From Oryzicola mucosus (lineage in GTDB: Bacteria; Pseudomonadota; Alphaproteobacteria; Rhizobiales; Rhizobiaceae), in NCBI RefSeq assembly GCF_014534685.1, contig NZ_JACVVX010000003.1, positions 124,001 to 188,000 on the forward strand: a stretch of 64,000 nucleotides of DNA. Reading direction: 5' to 3'. This document shows, in pieces, positions 1 through 8,927 of this stretch (positions are counted from its first letter, which is position 1; every line of letters starts with the position of its first letter). Below the pieces are notes generated by a model. It saw only the letters and a program-made list of their open reading frames with translations, was not told where the DNA came from and ran no database searches. The position numbers and the translations under genes were made by a program.

Positions 1-201
1 ATCGTTCTGATCATTTTAGGCGGTACGGGACGCCTCTTCGGACCGCTGGCGGGAGCGGCCCTTTACGTGATCATCGAATACGCGCTGGGCGGCATTACGG
101 AGCGTTGGCAGTTCTTCCTCGGATTGATCCTTTTGGGCGTTGTGTTGTTTGCGCGGGGCGGGCTGCTGGGCTTCATCGCCGGAAAGGCGCGCCATGGTTG
201 A
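1..201 (+). CDS. Branched-chain amino-acid type ABC transporter permease (LivM-like), C-terminal end only
   Basis: The gene enters from outside the window, and only its last 66 codons are visible, in frame 1, ending at TGA 199-201. The visible protein has the glycine-rich stretch (LGGTGRLFGPLAGA) that is typical of the last cytoplasmic loop of LivH/LivM permeases, followed by a hydrophobic helix around WQFFLGLILLGVVLF. It would form part of the inner-membrane channel of a HAAT-family importer. Its stop lies 8 bases inside the next gene (livG-like), so the three genes form one translationally coupled operon. The substrate cannot be told from this fragment. Confidence 0.8.
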   Translation: MVLIILGGTGRLFGPLAGAALYVIIEYALGGITERWQFFLGLILLGVVLFARGGLLGFIAGKARHG

Positions 202-943
202 GCCGGTCCTGCAAATCTCCGACCTGGTCAAGTCCTTTGGCGCGCTGCGCGCCACTGATGGCGTGACACTCGACCTGCATCCCGGCGAGATACACGCGCT
301 GATCGGCCCGAACGGCGCCGGCAAGTCGACGTTGATCCACCAGATTTGCGGCACGGTGCGGCAGGATTCCGGCACCATCCGCTTCGCTGGGCAAGACATC
401 GGCGGGCTTGGCGTTGCCGAGCGCGCACAACGCGGCCTTGGACGCACGTTCCAGGTCTCATCGCTGGCGCCTGAATTCTCCGCACTGCGCAACGTCATGC
501 TCGCCGTTCAGGCCAAACAGGGATCGAGCTTCCGCTTCTTCAAGCCGGCGATGCTTGACCGCTCGCTGACCGAACCCGCCATGACGGTACTCGACCGGGT
601 GGGGCTTGCCGAGCGGGCGCGGATACCGGCGTCGGAACTGTCGCATGGCGAGCGGCGGCAGCTTGAAATCGCCATTGCGCTGGCACTTGGTTCCCGCGCC
701 TTCCTGCTCGACGAGCCGATGGCCGGCATGGGGCCGGAGGGGTCCAAGACGTTGACCCGCTTTCTCGACCGCCTGCGCCAGGAAGCGCCGATCCTTCTGG
801 TTGAGCACGACATGGACGCCGTCTTCGCACTCGCCGACCGGATTTCGGTGCTGGTCTATGGCCGCATCATCGCCACGGGCACCGTGGAGGACATCCGCCG
901 GGACCCGGCCGTGCGCTCCGCCTACCTCGGAGACCACGACTGA
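194..943 (+). CDS. ABC transporter ATP-binding protein, LivG type
   Basis: A 249-residue cytoplasmic ATPase of a branched-chain amino-acid type (HAAT) importer. Walker A is GPNGAGKST at residues 38-46, the ABC signature is LSHGERRQ, and Walker B is AFLLDEPMAGM followed by the H-loop VEHDMD. These are the normal LivG elements, including the long insertion after the Q-loop. I chose ATG 194, preceded by GGAAAGG and overlapping the end of the permease; an in-frame upstream ATG at 140 would lie deep inside the permease. It pairs with the LivF-like gene that starts at its own stop (TGATG). Substrate unknown. Confidence 0.9.
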   Translation: MVEPVLQISDLVKSFGALRATDGVTLDLHPGEIHALIGPNGAGKSTLIHQICGTVRQDSGTIRFAGQDIGGLGVAERAQRGLGRTFQVSSLAPEFSALRNVMLAVQAKQGSSFRFFKPAMLDRSLTEPAMTVLDRVGLAERARIPASELSHGERRQLEIAIALALGSRAFLLDEPMAGMGPEGSKTLTRFLDRLRQEAPILLVEHDMDAVFALADRISVLVYGRIIATGTVEDIRRDPAVRSAYLGDHD

Positions 944-1626
944 TGCTGCTCGAGGTCAACGACATCGCCACCTATTACGGCTCCAGCCAGGCGCTCTTCG
1001 GCGTCGATCTCGCGCTCGACGAAGGCGAGGTGCTGGCGCTGATGGGCCGCAACGGCATGGGCAAGAGCACCACGATCCGGTCTATCTGCAATCTCAACCC
1101 GCCAAGGAGCGGCACGATAAGCTTCGCCGGCACGTCCACGTCGCGTCAGCCGGCGTTCCGTGTCGCGCGCCGTGGCATCGGCCTGGTGCCGGAAGGGCGC
1201 CGTTGCTTTGCCACGCTGACCGTCTATGAGAACCTGATCGCGGCGGCCCGGCCCGGCCGCTGGACGCTGGAGCGGGTCAATGAGTTGTTTCCACGTCTGG
1301 GCGAGCGGCGCAATCAGCTTTCGCAGACGCTTTCGGGCGGCGAACAGCAGATGCTGGCAATTGGTCGCGCGCTGATGACCAACCCGCGCCTGCTCATTCT
1401 CGACGAGGCGACGGAGGGGCTCGCACCTGTGATCCGGCAGGATATCTGGCGCGCTATCCGGGCGCTGAAATCCGACGGACTGTCGATCCTTCTGGTCGAC
1501 AAGACCCTGTCGGAACTGCTGCCGGTGGCTGACCGCTGTGTCATCCTCGAAAACGGCCGCTCGGTCTGGTCGGGAGAACCCGCTGCCATCGATGACGCCG
1601 TCAAGGACCGCTATCTCGGCATTTGA
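943..1626 (+). CDS. ABC transporter ATP-binding protein, LivF type
   Basis: Second ATPase of the same importer, 227 residues, starting on the TGATG overlap with the LivG gene. Walker A is GRNGMGKST at residues 35-43. The signature LSGGEQQ, Walker B LLILDEATEGLAP and the C-terminal LivF-like end (KDRYLGI) are present. The H-loop position reads LLVDKTLSEL, with Lys where the switch His (VEQ/VEH) is more usual; LivF-type ATPases vary here, so this alone does not argue for loss of function. It is the last gene of the operon and converges on kdgF with 48 bases between the stops. Confidence 0.9.
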   Translation: MLLEVNDIATYYGSSQALFGVDLALDEGEVLALMGRNGMGKSTTIRSICNLNPPRSGTISFAGTSTSRQPAFRVARRGIGLVPEGRRCFATLTVYENLIAAARPGRWTLERVNELFPRLGERRNQLSQTLSGGEQQMLAIGRALMTNPRLLILDEATEGLAPVIRQDIWRAIRALKSDGLSILLVDKTLSELLPVADRCVILENGRSVWSGEPAAIDDAVKDRYLGI

Positions 1627-1674
1627 TGGGTACGGAGGTCGCCTGCCGGGATGGATCGATGGCCTATTTCGTTG

Positions 1675-2019
1675 TCAGGCGGTCTTCAAAAAATCGGCGC
1701 GGTGGGGCGTAAAGCAGTCCACCAGCCGGCCGGCCTCCAATGCCTTGACGCCATGTTCCAGCCCCGAAGGAACGATGAAAGCACCGCCAGCACTAACAGT
1801 TTCAACCTCGCCGTCGATGGTGACTTCGAAACGGCCTTCGGCGACATAGCTGGATTGCACATGCGGGTGAGAGTGCAGCCAGCCTACGCCGTCCTTTTCG
1901 AAGGCGAATTCCACCATCATCAGTTCGTCGGTGTAGAGCACGATGCGGCGGCGGTTTCCGTCCGGCGTGGGCTCCCATACGCCGGTTTCAGGCGTTGCGA
2001 ACAGCTTGATTTCAGTCAT
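1675..2019 (-). CDS. kdgF: Cupin, KdgF-like uronate-linearising protein
   Basis: A single-domain cupin of 114 residues, the normal size for KdgF. KdgF proteins open the ring of unsaturated uronates (from pectin, alginate or glycosaminoglycan breakdown) to the linear keto form used by KduI. The metal-binding cupin motif is visible as HSHPHVQSSYVAEG with the later H in PSGLEHG. It is the last gene of the leftward uronate operon, 12 bases after kduD, which supports the KdgF assignment over a generic cupin. Confidence 0.8.
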   Translation of the reverse strand: MTEIKLFATPETGVWEPTPDGNRRRIVLYTDELMMVEFAFEKDGVGWLHSHPHVQSSYVAEGRFEVTIDGEVETVSAGGAFIVPSGLEHGVKALEAGRLVDCFTPHRADFLKTA

Positions 2020-2031
2020 TGAATTGTCCTT

Positions 2032-2796
2032 CTAACGCGCCAGCCAGCCGCCATCGACGGGAAGCACCGCGCCATGCATATAGCCAGACGCGGGGGCCAG
2101 CAGGAACACGGCGGCATCGCCGATATCCGATGGTTCCCCCCAACGGCCGGCGGGGATGCGGCCCAGGATTGCCGCACTGCGGTCGGGGTCGTTGCGCAGC
2201 GCCTCGGTGTTGTTTGTCTCGATGTAGCCGGGCGCTATCGCGTTGACGTTGATATTCTTGGCCGCCCATTCGCAGGCCAGCAGGCGGGTGATGCCGAGGA
2301 CGCCGTGCTTGGAGGCGGTGTAGGACGCCACTCGGATGCCACCCTGGAAAGACAGCATCGACGCGATGTTGACGATGCGGCCCGGCACATCGGCGGCGAG
2401 AAGTTTACGGGCGTAAAACTGGCTCAGGAAAAACAGGCTCTTGAGATTGACGTCCATGACGTCGTCCCAATCTTCTTCGGTGAAATCGACGGCGTCGGCG
2501 CGCCGGATGATGCCGGCGTTGTTGACGAGGCCGTCGATGGCTCCGGCCTTCTCCCACGCAGCATCGAGCATGGCTTGTGCTGCCTTATGGTCGCCAAGGT
2601 CGCAGGAGACCGCCTCGAAGCTCGCGCCGATTGCCTGCATTTTCTGCGCCGTGTCATCCATCGACGAACGGCCCACTCCGATGACAGCACCGCCGGCACG
2701 GCCGATAGCCAGGCAGATGCCCTGGCCAATGCCCGTGTTGGCGCCCGTCACCAGGACCTTGCAACCGTCCAGGCTAAAGGCAGAGGGAGCGCTCAT
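2032..2796 (-). CDS. kduD: 2-dehydro-3-deoxy-D-gluconate 5-dehydrogenase (KduD), SDR family
   Basis: A 254-residue classical short-chain dehydrogenase. The NAD-binding motif is TGANTGIGQGI near residue 17, NNAG follows mid-protein, and the active site is the S..Y...K arrangement ending in YTASKHG. KduD reduces 2,5-diketo-3-deoxygluconate to 2-keto-3-deoxygluconate (KDG), the step after KduI. It overlaps the kduI stop by 4 bases (ATGA type), so co-translation is likely. SDR substrates are hard to read from sequence; the assignment rests mainly on the kduI-kduD-kdgF order. Confidence 0.85.
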   Translation of the reverse strand: MSAPSAFSLDGCKVLVTGANTGIGQGICLAIGRAGGAVIGVGRSSMDDTAQKMQAIGASFEAVSCDLGDHKAAQAMLDAAWEKAGAIDGLVNNAGIIRRADAVDFTEEDWDDVMDVNLKSLFFLSQFYARKLLAADVPGRIVNIASMLSFQGGIRVASYTASKHGVLGITRLLACEWAAKNINVNAIAPGYIETNNTEALRNDPDRSAAILGRIPAGRWGEPSDIGDAAVFLLAPASGYMHGAVLPVDGGWLAR

Positions 2797-3635
2797 CGGA
2801 GATCCTCGACGGCAACCGGATCGACGTCGGTGTAGTCGACATTGTCGCCCGCCATGGCCCAGATGAAGGCGTAGTTTGAGGTGCCGGCGCCGGAATGGAT
2901 CGACCAGGGCGGCGACAGCACGGCTTCCTCGTTCTTCATGACGATGTGACGGGTTTCATCGGGTTCACCGAGGAAATGGAAGACACGCGCGGTGTCGGCC
3001 AGATCGAAATAAAGGTAAACCTCCATGCGGCGGTCATGCACATGTGCGGGCATGGTGTTCCAGACCGAGCCGGGGGCCAACTGCGTCATGCCCGCCACGA
3101 GCTGGCAGGTCTCGATGGAATTGGTGAACTGGAAGATTGAGCGTTCGTTCGAGGTCTGCTGGCTGCCGAGGTCGAGCCGCTTGGCGTCGCCGATGCGGAT
3201 CGTGCGGGTCGGATATGCGTGATGCGCGGGTGCGCTGAGGATGTAGAACTTCGCCGGGGAAGCCGCGTTGGCTGAAGTGAACGCCACATCGCCTGCGCCG
3301 AGGCCGATGTAAAGCATGTCGCGGGTCTCGAGCGGGTAGGCTTCATCGCCGACGGTGACGATGCCGGAAGCGCCGACATTGACGACGATCATTTCGCGGC
3401 GGTCCAGGAATGACTTGGTGCCCATCGACTTGACCGCCTTGAGCTCCAGCGCGGCATCGGTCGGCGTAGCGCCGCCCACCACCATGCGGTCGTAGTGGGT
3501 ATAGGTGAGGCTGATCTCGCCGGGCTGGAAGAGGTCGGCGATGTGGAAATTCGCCCTCAGTTCATCCGTGCCCATTGCGGCGGCATTTTGAGGGTCGATT
3601 GCATAACGGGACGTGTAGTCGAGGGGTTCAGCCAT
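2793..3635 (-). CDS. kduI: 5-dehydro-4-deoxy-D-glucuronate isomerase (KduI)
   Basis: A 280-residue bicupin, the standard KduI length. It converts 4-deoxy-L-threo-5-hexosulose uronate to 2,5-diketo-3-deoxygluconate. The C-terminal cupin carries the expected zinc-ligand pattern (TMPAHVHDRRMEVYLYF plus the His of SPPWSIHSG), and the N-terminal LDYTSRYAIDP and FLDRREM segments are family hallmarks. It sits 31 bases downstream of the GntR regulator and overlaps kduD. Confidence 0.93.
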   Translation of the reverse strand: MAEPLDYTSRYAIDPQNAAAMGTDELRANFHIADLFQPGEISLTYTHYDRMVVGGATPTDAALELKAVKSMGTKSFLDRREMIVVNVGASGIVTVGDEAYPLETRDMLYIGLGAGDVAFTSANAASPAKFYILSAPAHHAYPTRTIRIGDAKRLDLGSQQTSNERSIFQFTNSIETCQLVAGMTQLAPGSVWNTMPAHVHDRRMEVYLYFDLADTARVFHFLGEPDETRHIVMKNEEAVLSPPWSIHSGAGTSNYAFIWAMAGDNVDYTDVDPVAVEDLR

Positions 3636-3666
3636 TCAGATATTCCTTTTTATGATTTTGACCGGC

Positions 3667-4428
3667 TTAGCCGGGCCTGATGACAGCCAGATATTCTTCG
3701 TAGCGGCCATTGAGCCGCTCCCGGTATCTTTGTTGGCTGGCGGAAAGATGAGCCCGCATGGCGTCGCGCGCCGCATCCGGGTTACCTTGCGAAATTGCCT
3801 GCATGATAAGGAGGTGCTCGCGCTGTAACCCCTGCTGATAGTCACGTGTCAGCACGCTGTCGGTCCCCCAAGGAGATGTCACGTCGCAAGGGATCGTGCG
3901 GGTTCCCAGCGCATCCAGAACCTCGACGTAGAACGGATTGTTAGTGGCTGCGGCGATGGCGCGGTGAAAATCGAAATCGGTCTTGCCGGTGGGCTGGCCG
4001 ATTTCAAGCAGGTTTTCGAATTCGAAGAACGCTTCCTGGATTTTGGCTTCCTGTGCGCCGTTGCGGCGCGCGGCGGCGAGCCCTGCGCTCTCAATCTCGA
4101 TGCCCATGCGCACTTCGAGCACATTGAGCGCATTGGAGATCGTCGTGCTGCTTTCGCTGCTGATGCTGAAGAAGGCCTGCGCCGGGCGTTCGATCGCAAA
4201 CACCCCCGCACCTTGCTTGGCTTCCACCAGGCCGTCGGCCGCCAATGTGGCCAGAGCCTCGCGGACGACCGTTCGTGAAACCCCGAACGTCTCGGTCAGT
4301 TGACCCTCAGTGGGCAACTTCTGGCCCGGGGCGAATTGCCCGGCCAGAATCTGCTCGCGAAGCGTGGCGATCACCCGTTCCGACAGTTTGGGCTTTCGTT
4401 CCACGCGAAAGCCGGTGATCTCCGACAT
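3667..4428 (-). CDS. FadR-subfamily GntR transcriptional regulator of uronate genes
   Basis: A 253-residue regulator. An N-terminal winged helix-turn-helix (residues about 10-80, with the GntR signature around KLPTEGQLTETFGVSRTVVREAL) is followed by an all-helical FCD ligand-binding domain containing the metal-binding D..FH pattern (DFDFHRAIA). FCD regulators of this type (UxuR, ExuR, KdgR-like) respond to uronates or their keto-acid products. It is inside the operon, 10 bases after dctM, so autoregulation is likely. The inverted repeats at 8928-8955, between uxaC and uxuB, are the obvious candidate operator. Confidence 0.88.
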   Translation of the reverse strand: MSEITGFRVERKPKLSERVIATLREQILAGQFAPGQKLPTEGQLTETFGVSRTVVREALATLAADGLVEAKQGAGVFAIERPAQAFFSISSESSTTISNALNVLEVRMGIEIESAGLAAARRNGAQEAKIQEAFFEFENLLEIGQPTGKTDFDFHRAIAAATNNPFYVEVLDALGTRTIPCDVTSPWGTDSVLTRDYQQGLQREHLLIMQAISQGNPDAARDAMRAHLSASQQRYRERLNGRYEEYLAVIRPG

Positions 4429-4438
4429 GGTATCGTCC

Positions 4439-5719
4439 TTACTTGAACACGCTAGGAAGCCAGAGCGAGATGGCGGGGACGTAGGTGACTAGCAGGAGAA
4501 CCATGATGCCTGCGCCATAGAATGGCCAGATCGAGCGCATCGCCTGCCAGACCGTGATCTTGCCGACCGCGCAGGCCACGAACTGCACCGCGCCGACGGG
4601 CGGCGTGTTCAAGCCAATGCCGTAGTTGAGGATCATGATGACGCCGAAATGGACGGGATCGATGCCATAGGACTGCGCAATCGGCAAAAAGATCGGCGTG
4701 GTGATGATGATCGTCGGCCCCATGTCCATGAAGGTGCCGAGCAGCAGCATGATTACGTTCAACAAAAGCAGGATGACGATCGGGTTTTCCGACAGCGTGT
4801 TCATCCAGGCGACCAGCGAGGTCGGAACCTTGAGGAACGCCATCAGCCAGGAGAAGGCCGCCGCCGTGCCGATGATCAGGAGCACCATCGCGGTGGTCCG
4901 CACGGCGCCCATGGTGGCATGGACGAAGTCGCTCCAGTTGAGCTGGCGGTAAACGAAGATAGTCACCAGCAGCGCGTAGATGACGGCGATGCAGGAGCTT
5001 TCCGTGGCGGTGAAGATGCCCGAGCGTACGCCGCCGAAGATGATGGCGATCAAAAGAAGGCCAGGAAGAGCGACCGCCAGAAGGTGGGCGACCATCAGGA
5101 AGCCCGGAAAGGGCTCCGTTGGATAGCCGCGCTTGCGGGCCACGAAATAGGCTGTCACCATCAGGGATGCCGCGAGCAGGATGCCGGGCAGAATGCCTGC
5201 GGTGAACAGATCGGCGATGGAAATCTTTCCGCCCGCCGAGATCGAGTAGATGATCATGTTGTGCGACGGCGGCAGCAACAGCGCGATCAGCGCGGACATC
5301 GACGTCACGTTGACAGCATAGTCCGTGCCGTAGCCCCGCGCCTTCATCTGCGGGATCATCAGACCGCCGACAGCCGCCGCCTCAGCGACAGCCGATCCCG
5401 AAATGCCGCCGAAGAGGGTGGCGGTGACGATGTTCACCTGTCCGAGGCCGCCCCTCACATGCCCCACCAGCGAGGCGGCGAAAGCAACGATGCGGCTGGC
5501 AATGCCGCCCCGCACCATCAAATCGCCAGCATAGATGAAGAAGGGGATGGCGAGCAGAGAAAACACGCTCATGCCGGAGTTAAGCCGTTGGAACACGACC
5601 AGCGGCGGCAGCCCCATATAGACGACGGTGGCAAAACTGGCGATGCCGAGACAGAAGGCGACCGGCGTGCCGATCAACATCAGGAGCGTGAACGAGCCGA
5701 AAAGTATCCAGAGTTCCAT
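4439..5719 (-). CDS. dctM: TRAP transporter large permease (DctM)
   Basis: A 426-residue integral membrane protein with about 12 hydrophobic segments, the normal size for DctM. Family hallmarks include GSFTLLMLIGTPVAFCLGIAS at the N-terminus, FGGISGSAVAEAAAVGGLMIP, and the second half with LLLLGTFMDMGPTIIITTPIFLPI and GLNTPPVG. It forms the sodium-driven channel that takes the substrate from DctP. It follows dctQ by 3 bases. Its place among uxaC, kduI and kduD points to uronates as substrate. Confidence 0.93.
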   Translation of the reverse strand: MELWILFGSFTLLMLIGTPVAFCLGIASFATVVYMGLPPLVVFQRLNSGMSVFSLLAIPFFIYAGDLMVRGGIASRIVAFAASLVGHVRGGLGQVNIVTATLFGGISGSAVAEAAAVGGLMIPQMKARGYGTDYAVNVTSMSALIALLLPPSHNMIIYSISAGGKISIADLFTAGILPGILLAASLMVTAYFVARKRGYPTEPFPGFLMVAHLLAVALPGLLLIAIIFGGVRSGIFTATESSCIAVIYALLVTIFVYRQLNWSDFVHATMGAVRTTAMVLLIIGTAAAFSWLMAFLKVPTSLVAWMNTLSENPIVILLLLNVIMLLLGTFMDMGPTIIITTPIFLPIAQSYGIDPVHFGVIMILNYGIGLNTPPVGAVQFVACAVGKITVWQAMRSIWPFYGAGIMVLLLVTYVPAISLWLPSVFK

Positions 5720-5722
5720 AGG

Positions 5723-6313
5723 TCAGCCCTTCCTGGCCTGTTCGGCTGCGTCTTCGCGAACCGCTGAAACGTTTTCCAATTCGACGGCGATCTCCGGCGC
5801 CACCATTTCATCGAGCGCATCGTCGATAGGCGCTCCGCTTACCCTCAGAACGATGCGTTCCAGCGAGAACAGCATGACGAGAATGCCGCCCCCTACAACC
5901 GGCAGGTAGTCCCAGCCACCGGATATGCCCAAGGCGGGAAGCGTGGTGTTCCAGGTCAGCCCGACGAGCTTGCTGCCATACCAGACCATGCCGATGCCGA
6001 AGGCCAGGATGACGATGTCGGAGATCATCCGCAGCCATTTCTTGGCCCAGTGCGGCATGACGTAGAGCAGCACGTCGAAACCCATATGATTGTTTTCGCG
6101 CACGCCGACAGCGGCGCCGAGAAAGATGAACCAACTCATCAGCATGACGGCGCCCGGTTCGGTCCAACTGGGGGAATCGTTGAGAATGTAGCGGCAGAAG
6201 ACCTGCCAGGCGACGATGGCGGTCATCACCACCAGGCCGATGCTGGCCAGATACAGTGCGGTGGTGTTGACGCGCGACAGGATGGGCACGCCTAGGGGTG
6301 GTTGGGTCGACAT
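5723..6313 (-). CDS. dctQ: TRAP transporter small permease (DctQ)
   Basis: A 196-residue membrane protein with four predicted helices and the DctQ signature FCRYILNDSPSWTEPGAVMLMSWFIFLGAAVGVRE. It partners DctM in the inner membrane. ATG 6313 is preceded by AGGAG on the minus strand. The C-terminal tail of about 40 residues after the last helix is charged and longer than the DctQ minimum. The gene is separated from dctP by 137 bases that contain a strong stem-loop. Confidence 0.9.
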   Translation of the reverse strand: MSTQPPLGVPILSRVNTTALYLASIGLVVMTAIVAWQVFCRYILNDSPSWTEPGAVMLMSWFIFLGAAVGVRENNHMGFDVLLYVMPHWAKKWLRMISDIVILAFGIGMVWYGSKLVGLTWNTTLPALGISGGWDYLPVVGGGILVMLFSLERIVLRVSGAPIDDALDEMVAPEIAVELENVSAVREDAAEQARKG

Positions 6314-6378
6314 CCAAATCTCCTGGCCGTCGGACTTCCGCTGGTCGACGTGGCCTCGCGGACACGAATGAGATGGGC

Positions 6379-6409
6379 GGGTGACGGCGAGCTCATCCCG
6401 CCGTCACCC
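6379..6409 (-). terminator. Strong stem-loop between dctP and dctQ (processing/attenuation hairpin)
   Basis: A perfect 11-bp inverted repeat (GGGTGACGGCG / CGCCGTCACCC) with a 9-base loop lies in the gap between the binding-protein gene and the permease genes. There is no run of T after it on the minus strand, so it is not a classical intrinsic terminator. Such hairpins commonly protect the upstream binding-protein mRNA or give partial termination, so that more DctP than permease is made. That role is inferred. Confidence 0.6.
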
Positions 6410-6450
6410 CGATCTTCCGTTCAAATGATCGCCTAGGCCATTACTGGCGT

Positions 6451-7428
6451 TTACTTGACGGCCCGTACGTCCTCGACCAGCTTCTGCAAAACCGGATCTT
6501 TGACGTGCTTGTCGTAGACCGGCTTCATGGCGTCGATGAAGCCCTGCTTTTCCACGTCGTTGATCTGGGAGCCGAGCTTTTCGGCGTTGGCCCGAGATTC
6601 CGTCGTCTTGGCGGCCCACAATTCGCGCTGCTTCGCAACGCTGTCCTTGGCGGCCTGCTTGAAGATTTCCTGGTCTTCCGGTGTCAGAGCGTCGAAGGCA
6701 GCCTTGTTCATCACGAACACTTCCGGAAGGATCGTGTGTTCGTCGAGCGAGTAGTATTTAGCCACTTCAACGTGCTTTGCCGTATCGTAGCTGGGGAAGT
6801 TGTTTTCAGCTCCGTCGATGACTCCGGTCTCGATCGAGGAATAAACCTCGCCATAAGGCATCGGGGTTGCGTTGGCGCCAAGGGCTGCGGTCATGTCGAC
6901 GAAGATATCGGACTGGATGACGCGGAACTTGAGGCCCGCCATGTCGGCGACGGTCTTGATAGGCTTCTTGGAGTTGTAGAAGGAGCGTGACCCCGCATCG
7001 TAGAAGGCCAGAACGACGAGGCCGACCGGCTCGAAGGCGGCTTTGATCTGGTCGCCGACAGCACCATCCATCACTTTATGCATGTGGTCTTCGGAAGTGA
7101 AGATGTAGGGCAGCGCCGGTACGATCGTCTCTTTGACGGTCCCGTTGAACGGGGCCATCGAGACGCGGTTCAGCTCGATGACGCCCGAACGAACCTGCTC
7201 GATCGTGTCTTTTTCTTCGCCGAGTTGGGCGGAGTGATAGACATCGACCGAATACCGGCCCTGGGTGCGTTCCTTCAGCAACTCGCCGAAATACTTGACG
7301 CCCTCGACCGTCGGATAGCCGTCTGGATGGGTGTCCGACGACTTCAGCACCGTCTGTGCCGAGGCGACGGTGGTAAACAGTGTGGCCGCAAGCAGCGCGC
7401 CTGCCAGCTTTTTCGTAAAGTGCATCAT
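6451..7428 (-). CDS. dctP: TRAP transporter solute-binding protein (DctP family), probable uronate binder
   Basis: A 325-residue periplasmic binding protein. It has a clear signal peptide (KKLAGALLAATLFTTVASA, cleavage before QTV) and the DctP pattern: SRSFYNSKKPI, then DMAGLKFRV with the conserved Arg that holds the ligand carboxylate, and MPYGEVYSSIETGVIDGAENN. There are two adjacent ATG codons; the first has GGGAGG 8 bases upstream. It lies 35 bases downstream of uxaC, so glucuronate or galacturonate is the most likely ligand; this is inferred from context. Confidence 0.9.
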   Translation of the reverse strand: MMHFTKKLAGALLAATLFTTVASAQTVLKSSDTHPDGYPTVEGVKYFGELLKERTQGRYSVDVYHSAQLGEEKDTIEQVRSGVIELNRVSMAPFNGTVKETIVPALPYIFTSEDHMHKVMDGAVGDQIKAAFEPVGLVVLAFYDAGSRSFYNSKKPIKTVADMAGLKFRVIQSDIFVDMTAALGANATPMPYGEVYSSIETGVIDGAENNFPSYDTAKHVEVAKYYSLDEHTILPEVFVMNKAAFDALTPEDQEIFKQAAKDSVAKQRELWAAKTTESRANAEKLGSQINDVEKQGFIDAMKPVYDKHVKDPVLQKLVEDVRAVK

Positions 7429-7463
7429 CTTGGTTTCCTCCCGTTGAATGACTTCGATTTCAA

Positions 7464-8873
7464 TCAGAGCCGATACGCCTGCTTTGCAAGCGTGTAGGCC
7501 AGTTCAGTTGCAAGCTCGTGCGCTTCCTCCTCGCGGATGCGATGCTCGCAAACGAGGCGGGCGAGGAAGGCACAATCGACGCGGCGCGCCACATCGTGGC
7601 GAGCCGGAATGGACGGAAAAGCGCGGGTATCGTCGTTGAAGCCGACGGTGTTGTAGAAGCCGGCGGTCTCGGTGGTCATTTCTCGGAAGCGGCGCATCCC
7701 TTCCGGGCTGTCGTGGAACCACCAGGCCGGGCCGAGCTTGAGCGCGGGATAAACGCCGGCAAGCGGCGCCAACTCACGCGCATAGCTGGATTCGTCCAGC
7801 GTGAACGCAATGACCGTCAGGTCCTTTTCGAGCCCGACTGCATCGAGCAGCGGTTTGAGCGCGCCGACATAGTCCGTGCGGCTGGGGATATCGAAGCCCT
7901 TGTCGCGGCCGAATTTCGCCAGAGTTCCGGACGAGTGGTTGCGCCAGGCGCCGGGATGAATCTGCAGCACAAGCCCGTCATCCAGGCTCATCTTGGCCAT
8001 TTCGGTCAGCATCTGCGCGCGGAACAGCCGGCGTTCGCGCTCGTCTTCCGAACCATTGCGGATGCGGTTGAAAAGTTCTTCCGCCGCGGCGTCCGAAAGG
8101 TTCGCTGTCTCGGCCGTGGGATGGCCGTGGTCGGACGAGGTCGCGCCGAATTCCTTGAAGTAAGCCCGGCGGCTGCGATGCGCATCGAGATAACCGGTCC
8201 AGAGGCCGGTATCGCAGCCGGTTATGTCGCCAAGCTGATCAAGATTGCCAGCAAAGCCTTCGAAATCGGGATCGACCACTGAATCGGGGCGATAGGCGGT
8301 GACGACCCGCCCGCTCCAACCGCTGTCACGGATCTGGCGGTGCCATTTCAGATCGTCGAGGGCGCTTTCAGTGGTGGCAATAGCCTCGATGTTGAAGCGT
8401 TCGAACAGCGCGCGGGGCCGATAGGCGTCCTGCTGCAGGCACTCGGCGATGCGATCGTAGATTCGGTCGGCACTTTCGGCTGAGAGCAGTTCCTCGACGC
8501 CGAACAGGTTCTGCAGCGTGTAGTCGAACCAGATGCGCGACGGAGTGCCTCGGAAAAGAAAATAGTTCTCAGCGAAGATGCGCCAGATGGCGCGGCCGTC
8601 TGTCTGGACCGGCGAGCCGTCCAGTGTCGGCACGCCTAGCGATTCCAAGTCGATGCCCTGACTGAACAGCATACGAAAGACGTAGTGATCGGGAACGATC
8701 AGCAGTTGCGCTGGATCAGGGAATAGGTTGTTTTCCGCATACCAGCGCGGATCGGTGTGCCCATGCGGGCTGATAATGGGCAGGTTCTTGACGCTGCTAT
8801 AGAGATCGCGAGCGACTCCACGGATTGACGGCTCAGCCGGAAAAAGCATGTCGCCGTCGGTCAGTAAAGTCAT
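7464..8873 (-). CDS. uxaC: Uronate (glucuronate/galacturonate) isomerase UxaC
   Basis: A 469-residue member of the amidohydrolase-fold uronate isomerases. It converts D-glucuronate to D-fructuronate and D-galacturonate to D-tagaturonate. The N-terminal zinc-site motif is visible (ISPHGHTDPRWYAEN), followed by the family segment RIWFDYTLQNLFGVEE. It is the first gene of the leftward uronate operon and is divergent from uxuB. ATG 8873 has GGAGG about 10 bases upstream on the minus strand. Confidence 0.95.
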   Translation of the reverse strand: MTLLTDGDMLFPAEPSIRGVARDLYSSVKNLPIISPHGHTDPRWYAENNLFPDPAQLLIVPDHYVFRMLFSQGIDLESLGVPTLDGSPVQTDGRAIWRIFAENYFLFRGTPSRIWFDYTLQNLFGVEELLSAESADRIYDRIAECLQQDAYRPRALFERFNIEAIATTESALDDLKWHRQIRDSGWSGRVVTAYRPDSVVDPDFEGFAGNLDQLGDITGCDTGLWTGYLDAHRSRRAYFKEFGATSSDHGHPTAETANLSDAAAEELFNRIRNGSEDERERRLFRAQMLTEMAKMSLDDGLVLQIHPGAWRNHSSGTLAKFGRDKGFDIPSRTDYVGALKPLLDAVGLEKDLTVIAFTLDESSYARELAPLAGVYPALKLGPAWWFHDSPEGMRRFREMTTETAGFYNTVGFNDDTRAFPSIPARHDVARRVDCAFLARLVCEHRIREEEAHELATELAYTLAKQAYRL

Positions 8874-8927
8874 CGCTTAGAACCCTCCCATCGCGTCGCA
8901 ATCGGTAAGCAGATCGAGTGATCATGT

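Noticed and set aside
1536-1545. Loss of function in the LivF-like ATPase because the H-loop has Lys instead of His
   Set aside because: LivF-type ATPases vary at this position and all other motifs are intact.
4649-5767. Long open frame (372 codons) on the plus strand opposite dctM
   Set aside because: It is the antisense of a clear TRAP permease; composition is dominated by Arg, His, Asp and Gln with no domain-like pattern.
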